From: Flavobacterium indicum GPTSA100-9 = DSM 17447
GTDB taxonomy: Bacteria; Bacteroidota; Bacteroidia; Flavobacteriales; Flavobacteriaceae
Assembly (NCBI RefSeq): GCF_000455605.1
Contig: NC_017025.1
Coordinates: forward strand, 1,240,001 to 1,304,000
Reading direction: 5' to 3'
Length of the DNA: 64,000 nt
Every line of letters starts with the position of its first letter. Positions within the stretch are counted from its first letter, which is position 1. This document shows positions 43,017 through 50,778 of the stretch, piece after piece. The notes below the pieces were generated by a model that did no database searches, was not told where the DNA came from, and saw only the letters and a list, made by a program, of their open reading frames with translations. Position numbers and translations under genes: made by a program.

Positions 43017-46000
43017 ATGAAACTAAAAACTACATTACTTTTAATTTTTGTTTGTTGTTTTTTCAGCAAAAGCTGGTCGCAACTTACAATCAATAACACG
43101 CTATATACTCCCACGCAGTTGGTAAATGGAGTGTTAGTACCAACAGGAAGTGGAACAACGATTTCAAATGTACAATTTTCTGGGGTGTATAATAATACTG
43201 GTCGGTACCAAGTTGGGTATTTTACTACTGCCGGACCTACTTTAACTCAAATGGGGTTTACCAGTGGAGTGGTTCTAACAACGGGTACTACTTCTACTAT
43301 TCCTTTAACTTTAGGTGCTGATCCCGGTGCTACTCAAATGGCTACGGCTTATACTTCTTGTACTCCTGGTGAAATTAGACAAGGCGGAACTTGTCCCACA
43401 GTGAGTAATGATTTAGATATTTTGGCTGGAGCTCAAAACTTTTTTAATGCCGCTATATTAGAATTTGATTTTGTACCTGTCCAAAATGCTGTTACCTTTA
43501 GGTATATTTTCGGTTCTGAAGAGTATAATGATAGTAGTACTTCGGCTGGGGATATTAATTATAATTGTTCTTCTTATAATGATAAGTTCGGATTTTTAAT
43601 TAGTGGTCCTGGAATTGCCGGAGGTCAAGGCTATACAAATAATGCAAGAAACATTGCACGATTAGCTAATGGTGCTGAAGTTTCAATTAATTCTGTTAAT
43701 GATGGTGTGGTGGGTTCAAGTGCCTCTCCTCAAAATGCCTCGTATTGTGTAGCAGCTAATGGAGCATGGGTTCAAAATACACCCACTCCTGAATTTTTAG
43801 GTACTATTAATGGAACACAATTAAATGGTAATACTCGTATTCTATCGGCAACACAAACAGGTTTAACTCCTGGTCAGACCTATCATATTCGTTTGATTAT
43901 AACTGATGTGAATGATGCTACTTACGATAGTGTGGTTTATCTTGAAGCGGGAAGTTTTACAACGGAATTAACATGTAATGCCGGACCGGATCAAAGTTTA
44001 TGTAATGTAACATCTACTTCATTGGCAGCAACATCTCCCGCAACAGGGACTTGGTCTGTTGTTTCAGGAACAGGTACTTTTTCCAATGTGAATAGTCCAA
44101 CGGCAACTGTTTCTGGTCTGTCATTAGGGGCTAATACTTTTAGATGGACAGCATCTGATTTGTCTTGTTTTGATGAGGTAACAATTACTGTTTTAGCTAC
44201 ACCAGCGGTTCCAACAATAAACACTGTTGCGGCAACTTGTTCGGCAGCAGGAAGTTCAAGCATCGCAAATTATGTAGTAGGTCAAACCTATGTGTTCACG
44301 CCAGCAGGTCCAACTGTAGGCGCAGGAGGTGCTATCTCAGGCATGATTACAGGTACATCTTATACAGTAACGGCAAGTAACGGAAGTTGTACTTCAGCGA
44401 GTTCAGCGTCTTTTAGTAACGCAGCACAGTTGGCTACACCAGCGGTTCCAACAATAAACACTGTTGCGGCAACTTGTTCGGCAGCAGGAAGTTCAAGCAT
44501 CGCGAATTATGTAGCGGGTCAAACCTATGTTTTTACACCAGTAGGTCCAACCGTAGGAGCAGGTGGTGCTATTACCAGCATGATAACAGGTACATCTTAT
44601 ACAGTAACGGCAAGTAACGGCAGTTGTACTTCAGCGAGTTCAGTGCCTTTTAGTAACGCAGCACAGTTGGCTACACCAGCGGTTCCAACAATAAACACTG
44701 TTGCAGCAACATGTTCGGCAGCAGGAAGTTCAAGCATTGCGAATTATGTAGCGGGTCAAACCTATGTGTTCACGCCAGCAGGTCCAATCGTAGGCGCAGG
44801 GGGTGCTATCTCTGGAATGATTACGGGTACTTCTTATACAGTAACGGCAAGTAATGGCAGTTGTACCTCAGCAAGTTCAGCGTCTTTTAGTAACGCAGCA
44901 CAATTAGCTACACCAGCGGTTCCAACAATAAACAGTGTAGCAGCAACTTGTTCGGCAGCAGGAAGTTCAAGCATTGCGAATTATGTAGTGGGTCAGACCT
45001 ATGTGTTCACGCCAGCAGGTCCAACCGTAGGCGCAGGAGGTGCGATTTCAGGTATGATAACAGGTACTTCTTATACAGTAACAGCTAGCAACGGAAGTTG
45101 TACTTCAGCGAGTTCAGTGCCTTTTAGTAACGCAGCACAGTTGGCTACACCAGCAGTTCCAACAATAAACACTGTTGCGGCAACATGTTCGGCAGCAGGA
45201 AGTTCAAGTATTGCGAATTATGTAGTAGGTCAGACCTATGTATTCACACCAGTAGGTCCAACCGTAGGCGCGGGTGGTGCTATCTCTGGAATGATTACGG
45301 GTACTTCTTATACAGTAACGGCAAGTAACGGAAGTTGTACTTCAACCAGTTCAGTGCCTTTTAGTAACGCAGCACAGTTGGCTACACCAGCAGTTCCAAC
45401 AATAAACACTGTTGCGGCAACATGTTCGGCAGCAGGAAGTTCAAGCATTGCGAATTATGTAGTAGGTCAGACCTATGTATTCACACCAGTAGGTCCAACC
45501 GTAGGCGCAGGAGGTGCTATCTCTGGAATGATAACAGGTACTTCTTATACAGTAACAGCAAGTAATGGCAGTTGTACTTCAACCAGTTCAGTGCCTTTTA
45601 GTAACGCAGCACAATTGGCTACACCAGCGGTTCCAACAATAAACACTGTTGCGGCAACTTGTTCGTCAGCAGGAAGTTCAAGCATCGCGAATTATGTAGT
45701 GGGTCAAACCTATGTATTCACACCAGTAGGTCCTACTGTAGGCGCAGGAGGTGCTATTTCAGGTATGATAGCTGGTACTTCTTATACAGTAACGGCAAGT
45801 AACGGAAGTTGTACTTCAACCAGTTCAGTGCCTTTTAGTAACGCAGCACAGTTGGCTACACCAGCAGTTCCAACAATAAACACTGTTGCGGCAACATGTT
45901 CGGCAGCAGGAAGTTCAAGTATTGCGAATTATGTAGTAGGTCAGACCTATGTATTCACACCAGTAGGTCCAACCGTAGGCGCGGGTGGTGCTATCTCTGG

Positions 46001-47525
46001 AATGATTACGGGTACTTCTTATACAGTAACGGCAAGTAACGGAAGTTGTACTTCAACCAGTTCAGTGCCTTTTAGTAACGCAGCACAGTTGGCTACACCA
46101 GCAGTTCCAACAATAAACACTGTTGCGGCAACATGTTCGGCAGCAGGAAGTTCAAGCATTGCGAATTATGTAGTAGGTCAGACCTATGTATTCACACCAG
46201 TAGGTCCAACCGTAGGCGCAGGAGGTGCTATCTCTGGAATGATAACAGGTACTTCTTATACAGTAACAGCAAGTAATGGCAGTTGTACTTCAACCAGTTC
46301 AGTGCCTTTTAGTAACGCAGCACAATTGGCTACACCAGCGGTTCCAACAATAAACACTGTTGCGGCAACTTGTTCGTCAGCAGGAAGTTCAAGCATCGCG
46401 AATTATGTAGTGGGTCAAACCTATGTATTCACACCAGTAGGTCCAACCGTAGGCGCAGGAGGTGCTATCTCAGGCATGATAACAGGTACATCTTATACAG
46501 TAACGGCAAGTAACGGCAGTTGTACCTCAGCAAGTTCAGCGTCATTTAGTAACGCAGCGCAATTGGCTACACCAGCGGTTCCAACAATAAACACTGTTGC
46601 GGCAACTTGTTCGGCAGCAGGAAGTTCAAGCATCGCGAATTATGTAGCGGGTCAAACCTATGTGTTCACACCAGTAGGTCCAACCGTAGGCGCAGGAGGT
46701 GCGATCTCAGGAATGATAACAGGTACTTCTTATATAGTAACGGCAAGTAACGGCAGTTGTACTTCAGCGAGTTCAGCCTCTTTTAGTAACGCAGCGCAAT
46801 TGGCTTTACCTGCTACTCCAACAGCTACAGTAACGGTTCAACCTACTTGTGCTAATCCTACAGGTACGATTGTAGTGACTAATCCAATAGGTGCCAATTT
46901 TGAATATTCGTTAAACGGCGGTGCTTTTCAATCGTCTACTACTTTTGATAATTTAACTCCTGGAACTTATACAATAGAAGTTATAAATACTTCAACAACT
47001 TGTGTGTCTAATGTTTCTGTTGTTTATACAATATCGGCAGTTCCATCACTTCCAACAATAACAATTGACGCTGGTTGTGAAGATGAAAAATACATTTTAA
47101 ACGCAAATACCTCGGCATCAAATGCAACATATACATGGTACGACAGTTTGAATAATGTAATAGGTAATCAAGCAACATTACAAGTAACAGAAGAAGGAAG
47201 TTATGAAGTTGAAGTAAATGTTAATGGATGTGTAAACAGTATGCAAATTTTAGTTGATGATATTAATTGTATCATTCCTAAAGGGGTATCTCCTAATGAT
47301 GATGGTAAAAATGATTTTTGGGATTTGAGTAATTTGAATGTTGAAAAAGCAGAAATTTTTAATCGTTACGGCACTTTAGTGTACCAGAAGTTAAATTATT
47401 TGAATGAATGGAATGGTCAATCAGACCAAGGACATCAATTACCAACAGCCACTTATTATTATGTTATTTTCTTTAAAAATGGAAAAACAAAAACGGGTTG
47501 GGTATATTTAAACAGACAAAATTAA
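43017..47525 (+). CDS. Giant T9SS type B adhesin with choice-of-anchor L domain and eleven 79-aa repeats
   Basis: A 1502-residue exported protein. Residues 1-21 are a signal peptide (FSKSWSQ). Residues about 22-315 match a choice-of-anchor L domain (GFTSGVVLTTGTT, FRYIFGSEEYNDS). Residues 394-1262 are eleven tandem 79-residue Ser/Thr/Ala-rich repeats, each with two Cys. After two further Ig-like segments, the last 85 residues are the gliding-motility-associated type B sorting domain (KGVSPNDDGKNDFWDLSN..AEIFNRYGTLVYQ..GWVYLNRQN). Type B cargo such as SprB needs a PorP/SprF partner, and one is encoded next. A role in adhesion or gliding is inferred. Confidence 0.9.
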   Translation: MKLKTTLLLIFVCCFFSKSWSQLTINNTLYTPTQLVNGVLVPTGSGTTISNVQFSGVYNNTGRYQVGYFTTAGPTLTQMGFTSGVVLTTGTTSTIPLTLGADPGATQMATAYTSCTPGEIRQGGTCPTVSNDLDILAGAQNFFNAAILEFDFVPVQNAVTFRYIFGSEEYNDSSTSAGDINYNCSSYNDKFGFLISGPGIAGGQGYTNNARNIARLANGAEVSINSVNDGVVGSSASPQNASYCVAANGAWVQNTPTPEFLGTINGTQLNGNTRILSATQTGLTPGQTYHIRLIITDVNDATYDSVVYLEAGSFTTELTCNAGPDQSLCNVTSTSLAATSPATGTWSVVSGTGTFSNVNSPTATVSGLSLGANTFRWTASDLSCFDEVTITVLATPAVPTINTVAATCSAAGSSSIANYVVGQTYVFTPAGPTVGAGGAISGMITGTSYTVTASNGSCTSASSASFSNAAQLATPAVPTINTVAATCSAAGSSSIANYVAGQTYVFTPVGPTVGAGGAITSMITGTSYTVTASNGSCTSASSVPFSNAAQLATPAVPTINTVAATCSAAGSSSIANYVAGQTYVFTPAGPIVGAGGAISGMITGTSYTVTASNGSCTSASSASFSNAAQLATPAVPTINSVAATCSAAGSSSIANYVVGQTYVFTPAGPTVGAGGAISGMITGTSYTVTASNGSCTSASSVPFSNAAQLATPAVPTINTVAATCSAAGSSSIANYVVGQTYVFTPVGPTVGAGGAISGMITGTSYTVTASNGSCTSTSSVPFSNAAQLATPAVPTINTVAATCSAAGSSSIANYVVGQTYVFTPVGPTVGAGGAISGMITGTSYTVTASNGSCTSTSSVPFSNAAQLATPAVPTINTVAATCSSAGSSSIANYVVGQTYVFTPVGPTVGAGGAISGMIAGTSYTVTASNGSCTSTSSVPFSNAAQLATPAVPTINTVAATCSAAGSSSIANYVVGQTYVFTPVGPTVGAGGAISGMITGTSYTVTASNGSCTSTSSVPFSNAAQLATPAVPTINTVAATCSAAGSSSIANYVVGQTYVFTPVGPTVGAGGAISGMITGTSYTVTASNGSCTSTSSVPFSNAAQLATPAVPTINTVAATCSSAGSSSIANYVVGQTYVFTPVGPTVGAGGAISGMITGTSYTVTASNGSCTSASSASFSNAAQLATPAVPTINTVAATCSAAGSSSIANYVAGQTYVFTPVGPTVGAGGAISGMITGTSYIVTASNGSCTSASSASFSNAAQLALPATPTATVTVQPTCANPTGTIVVTNPIGANFEYSLNGGAFQSSTTFDNLTPGTYTIEVINTSTTCVSNVSVVYTISAVPSLPTITIDAGCEDEKYILNANTSASNATYTWYDSLNNVIGNQATLQVTEEGSYEVEVNVNGCVNSMQILVDDINCIIPKGVSPNDDGKNDFWDLSNLNVEKAEIFNRYGTLVYQKLNYLNEWNGQSDQGHQLPTATYYYVIFFKNGKTKTGWVYLNRQN
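44196..46802 (+). repeat. Eleven tandem 237-bp coding repeats
   Basis: Units begin every 237 bp from 44196 at the codons for Ala-Thr-Pro-Ala-Val-Pro. The unit encodes TINTVAATCSAAGSSSIANY, VVGQTYVFTPAGPTVGAGG, AISGMITGTSYTVTASNG and SCTSASSASFSNAAQL. Variation is limited to a few alternate states (V or A at GQ, A or V before GPT, SAS/SVP), found in different combinations, which indicates shuffling by recombination. Units 5-6 and the first half of 7 are identical to units 8-9 and the first half of 10. Confidence 0.96.
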
Positions 47526-47538
47526 TAAAGTAGTACAG

Positions 47539-47573
47539 TAAGCTACCCTTTTGAATAGGGGGTAGCTTATTTT
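47539..47573 (+). terminator. Terminator-like hairpin between the adhesin and porP genes
   Basis: TAAGCTACCC / GGGTAGCTTA stem, 11-nt loop, then TTTTAT. It ends 16 nt before the PorP/SprF ATG, leaving no room for a promoter after it. It may lower rather than abolish downstream expression. Confidence 0.75.
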
Positions 47574-47588
47574 ATAAGAGAATAAGTT

Positions 47589-48509
47589 ATGAGAAAAATA
47601 TATTTAGTAGTATTACTATTAACGGTTTTTGGTTCTGATTTGTTTGCTCAGCAGGATCCTCATTATACGCAGTATATGTATAATATGAGTGTTATGAATC
47701 CGGCTTATGCAGGTAGTAAGGAGTCATTATCTATGGGTTTGTTGTATAGAAAGCAGTGGGTTGAGATAGAGGATGCACCTACGACTGCGACTTTATTTGG
47801 TCATGCTCCAGTTGGGAAGAATGTAGGTATGGGTTTATCGGTTATTAACGATAAGATTGGTCCTGTTGAGGAGAACAATATTTATGGTGATTTCAGTTAT
47901 ACATTGAATTTAGGAGGAGATCATAAATTAGCCTTAGGTTTAAAGGCTGGTTTAACGTTGCATAATGTTGATTATTTTACGGAGATTGCGCCTACTTTAC
48001 CAGATCCTAACGATGATTCATTTGCTAAGAATGTTAGTAATAGTTATTTTAATTTTGGTACGGGATTATTTTATTATACGAATAAGTACTACTTGGCTTT
48101 GTCTGTTCCTAATATGGTTAAGGCTCAGCATTTAGATTTTAATGGCAGGAGTTATGGTAGTGAGGTGAGTCATTATTTTTTAACAGGGGGTTATGTTTTT
48201 GATTTGAATGAGAGTTTAAAGTTCAAGCCTTTTTTCATGTTGAAGAGTGCGTTTGATGCGCCTACTTCGTTGGATGTATCGACAAATTTTTTATTTAAGG
48301 AGAAGTTTGAGATTGGCGCGACGTATCGTTTAGACGACAGTTTTGGAGCGATGGTGAATTATGCTATTACACCGAGTTTAAAATTAGGATATGCCTACGA
48401 TCATATTGTATCGGATTTAAAGGTGACTACCCCGGCATCACACGAGGTTATCTTGTTGTTTGATGTTAATTTCAGCAAGAAGGTATCACGTTCACCGCGT
48501 TATTTTTAA
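47589..48509 (+). CDS. PorP/SprF family type IX secretion system membrane protein
   Basis: A 306-residue outer-membrane beta-barrel protein. The signal peptide ends at SDLFAQ, followed by the family hallmark QDPHYTQYMYNMSVMNPAYAGSKESLSMGLLYRKQW. Repeated amphipathic strands end in a C-terminal VILLFDVNFSKKVSRSPRYF. SprF proteins are needed to export partner type B cargo to the surface, and here the gene lies between two such adhesins. Codon use is unusual: by my count GAG 11 to GAA 0, AAG 16 to AAA 3 and CAG 5 to CAA 0, the reverse of neighbouring genes. The OmpA-family gene follows after 21 nt. Confidence 0.92.
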   Translation: MRKIYLVVLLLTVFGSDLFAQQDPHYTQYMYNMSVMNPAYAGSKESLSMGLLYRKQWVEIEDAPTTATLFGHAPVGKNVGMGLSVINDKIGPVEENNIYGDFSYTLNLGGDHKLALGLKAGLTLHNVDYFTEIAPTLPDPNDDSFAKNVSNSYFNFGTGLFYYTNKYYLALSVPNMVKAQHLDFNGRSYGSEVSHYFLTGGYVFDLNESLKFKPFFMLKSAFDAPTSLDVSTNFLFKEKFEIGATYRLDDSFGAMVNYAITPSLKLGYAYDHIVSDLKVTTPASHEVILLFDVNFSKKVSRSPRYF

Positions 48510-48530
48510 TCTATTCAAAGAAGAACAGAC

Positions 48531-50396
48531 ATGAGAAGACTATATATATCAGCCGTTGCATTATTGCTTACAACAAGTATTTATGCACAGAATAAGGACA
48601 CAAAAGACGCGGATAAGCTATTTGATCGTTTAGAATATGTTGATGCAGCCCAAGCTTATTCCAAATTAGTAGAGAAAGGCAAAGCGGATGCTTATGTTTA
48701 CAAACAGCTTGGCGATTGTTACTACAATGTTTTTAACACTAAGGAAGCGGTTACGTGGTATGCTAAGGCCGTGGAGCGCCCACAAGAGGCGGAGGTGTAT
48801 TACCGTTATGCCCAAATGTTAAAAGCAGAAGGGAACATGCAGGAGAGTAACAAACAAATGGCCCAATTTGCCAAGATGCAGCCAAACGATGCTCGAGCTA
48901 AAGCGTTTACCAATAACCCTAATGTGGTGCAACAACTCCAACAACAAAGTAAGTTATACAACATCAAGAAATCGGATGTGAGTAGTGATAAGGCCGACTT
49001 TGGTGCGCAGTTAACCAATAACAATGAGGTTTATTTTGCGAGTGCTAGAAACACCGCAAGAAAGAAAAACGGTATGGATGAACAACCGTACTTAGACCTT
49101 TATAAGGCAACAAGAAACACAGACGGAAGTTTGAGTCAAGCTACGGAAGTAGTGGAGTTGAATACCAAATGGCACGATGGCCCTGCGGCTATTACCTCTG
49201 ATGGTAGTACGATTTACTACGGTAGTGAGAGCTTCAACCAAAGTGAATTCCAAAAGGATAAAACAAAGAAATTAAAATACGGACAAATCTACTTATACAA
49301 AGCCACAAAAGGGGAAGGGGATAAGTGGACAAATGCCAAAGCATTACCTATTAACAGTAAAGAATACTCGGTTAGAAACCCAAGTATCAGCAAAGACGGT
49401 AAGACGTTGTATTTTTCATCAGACATGCCAGGCGGTATGGGTGGCGAAGACATCTGGAAAGTAAGTGTTGATGGCGATAGCTATGGTACACCAGAGAACC
49501 TTGGAAGTGGAGTCAACTCAGAAGGGAACGAGAGTTTTCCTTATATCACGGATGACCATGTGCTATTCTTTGCGTCAAACGGTAAACCAGGATTTGGTGG
49601 CTATGATGTGTTTACATACAACACCACTACAAAAGAAACCAAGAATGTTGGTGCTCCGGTAAATACGGAGAAAGACGACTTTGCGTTTAGCTACAATAAA
49701 GAGAAAAAGGTAGGTTACTTCTCAAGTAATAGAGAAGGGAACGACGATATTTTCCAAGCCGATCCGATTTGTGGTGTGGATGCTTTAGTGAAAGTTATGG
49801 ATGCAGAAACAGGTAAATTATTAGCTGGAGCACAAGTAACGGTAACAGATGCTAAAAACAAAGCTGTTGGCACACAAGAAACGGATGAATCAGGAGCAAC
49901 GAAATACGGATTAGCTTGTGAACAAAGCTATGGCGTAACAGCAACAAGAAGTGGATACGAGCCAGGAAGTGCTACGATGAAACAGAGTGAAGGCGGAAGC
50001 GAAGTGATAGAAGTAAATCTAACCCCAATCAAGCCAATCATCACCGAGAGAGAAGTTATATTACAACCGATTTACTTTGAGTACGACAAGTCGAACATCA
50101 CAGCACAAGGCGCTGAGGAGTTAGACAAGTTAGTACAAGTAATGAACGAGTATCCGAATATGGTGATTTATGCAAAATCGCACACCGATAGCAGAGGAAG
50201 CGACAGCTACAATTTGAGATTATCCGACCGAAGAGCTAAGGCTACGGTACAATACATCATCTCAAAAGGTATTGCAAAAGAACGTATCTCAGGCAAAGGT
50301 ATGGGAGAAACTGAACCGAAAGTTTCTTGCACAAACTGTTCTGAAGAAGAACATGCACAAAACAGACGTTCAGAGTTCTTAATTGTAAAAAAATAA
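48531..50396 (+). CDS. PorE-like OmpA family protein (TPR, propeller, regulatory and OmpA domains)
   Basis: A 621-residue periplasmic or outer-membrane protein. Signal peptide ends at SIYAQ. Order of domains: TPR at about 25-120 (LFDRLEYVDAAQAYSKLVEKGKAD, YKQLGDCYYNVFNTKEAV), PD40 propeller at about 145-410 (SISKDGKTLYFSSDMPGGMGGEDIWKV), a carboxypeptidase-regulatory-like beta sandwich at about 420-495 (VMDAETGKLLAGAQVTVTD), and a C-terminal OmpA peptidoglycan-binding domain (IYFEYDKSNITAQGAEELDKL, SHTDSRGSDSYNLRLSDRRAKA, RRSEFLIV). This is the architecture of PorE, which ties T9SS parts to peptidoglycan. Together with PorP/SprF it would support adhesin export. Confidence 0.9.
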   Translation: MRRLYISAVALLLTTSIYAQNKDTKDADKLFDRLEYVDAAQAYSKLVEKGKADAYVYKQLGDCYYNVFNTKEAVTWYAKAVERPQEAEVYYRYAQMLKAEGNMQESNKQMAQFAKMQPNDARAKAFTNNPNVVQQLQQQSKLYNIKKSDVSSDKADFGAQLTNNNEVYFASARNTARKKNGMDEQPYLDLYKATRNTDGSLSQATEVVELNTKWHDGPAAITSDGSTIYYGSESFNQSEFQKDKTKKLKYGQIYLYKATKGEGDKWTNAKALPINSKEYSVRNPSISKDGKTLYFSSDMPGGMGGEDIWKVSVDGDSYGTPENLGSGVNSEGNESFPYITDDHVLFFASNGKPGFGGYDVFTYNTTTKETKNVGAPVNTEKDDFAFSYNKEKKVGYFSSNREGNDDIFQADPICGVDALVKVMDAETGKLLAGAQVTVTDAKNKAVGTQETDESGATKYGLACEQSYGVTATRSGYEPGSATMKQSEGGSEVIEVNLTPIKPIITEREVILQPIYFEYDKSNITAQGAEELDKLVQVMNEYPNMVIYAKSHTDSRGSDSYNLRLSDRRAKATVQYIISKGIAKERISGKGMGETEPKVSCTNCSEEEHAQNRRSEFLIVKK

Positions 50397-50416
50397 ATTA
50401 GTTAAGTTAAGCACAG

Positions 50417-50455
50417 TAAAACCAAAGTTGAACTTTACAACTTTGGTTTTTTTTG
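50417..50455 (+). terminator. Intrinsic terminator after the OmpA-family gene
   Basis: Stem AAACCAAAGTTG / CAACTTTGGTTT with a 7-nt loop and an eight-T tail. Confidence 0.9.
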
Positions 50456-50464
50456 AATTTACTA

Positions 50465-50531
50465 TCTAAATCTGAAATCAAAAAAAATGATATTTTTTTA
50501 TTTTTTGAATAGAGAAATAATTGTAGTTTTG
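50465..50531 (+). promoter_or_regulatory. Promoter region A of the T9SS locus (candidate small RNA promoter)
   Basis: TCTAAA at 50465 and CTGAAAT at 50472, then A-rich and T-rich tracts (TTTTTTTATTTTTT), TTG at 50505-50507 and the -7 box TAGTTTTG at 50524-50531. CTGAAAT to -7 is 52 bases, the same as regions B and C. Transcription would begin near 50535, but no coding gene follows before the terminator at 50629. Confidence 0.55.
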
Positions 50532-50534
50532 ACC

Positions 50535-50662
50535 TGATGATAAAATAGAGAGAGTAGTTTTTTTTCATTGTTAATTCACAATAGTTAGTTATAGTAGTTT
50601 GGTTATTACTATTGTGTTATAGTTACTTAAGGTATTGCAAAAAAATGCAATACCTTTTTTGT
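50535..50662 (+). ncRNA. Candidate small RNA of about 128 nt
   Basis: Bounded by promoter region A and an intrinsic terminator. The interval has no ORF of note. It contains internal complementary stretches (AACAATGA-like bases near 50575 and repeated TAGTTA / TATAGT segments) before the terminal stem. Existence of the RNA is inferred only from the promoter and terminator; no family is recognised. A decayed gene remnant between two promoters is the alternative. Confidence 0.4.
50629..50662 (+). terminator. Intrinsic terminator in the 383-bp gap before the 1975-aa adhesin
   Basis: Stem AAGGTATTGCA / TGCAATACCTT with an A loop and a T tail. It is the second terminator in this gap, with promoter region A between the two. 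Confidence 0.88.
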
Positions 50663-50692
50663 TTTCAATAGCTTACAACTGTAGTATAGATG

Positions 50693-50758
50693 TCTAAACT
50701 GAAATACAAAAAACATCGTTTTTTTTTATTTTTTATAATGCTAACTCATCTAAATTTG
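50693..50758 (+). promoter_or_regulatory. Promoter region B, for the 1975-aa adhesin
   Basis: TCTAAA at 50693 and CTGAAAT at 50699, ATCGTTTTTTTTT at 50715, TATTTTTT, then the -7 box TAAATTTG at 50751-50758. The layout copies region A almost base for base over the first 42 positions. Start expected near 50762, 17 nt before the ATG. Confidence 0.55.
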
Positions 50759-50778
50759 GAAGTATAAATAATTCTAAA

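Noticed and set aside
43991..44263. Minus-strand 90-codon frame in the first adhesin gene
   Set aside because: Antisense shadow of a repetitive coding region; no independent start signal or homology.
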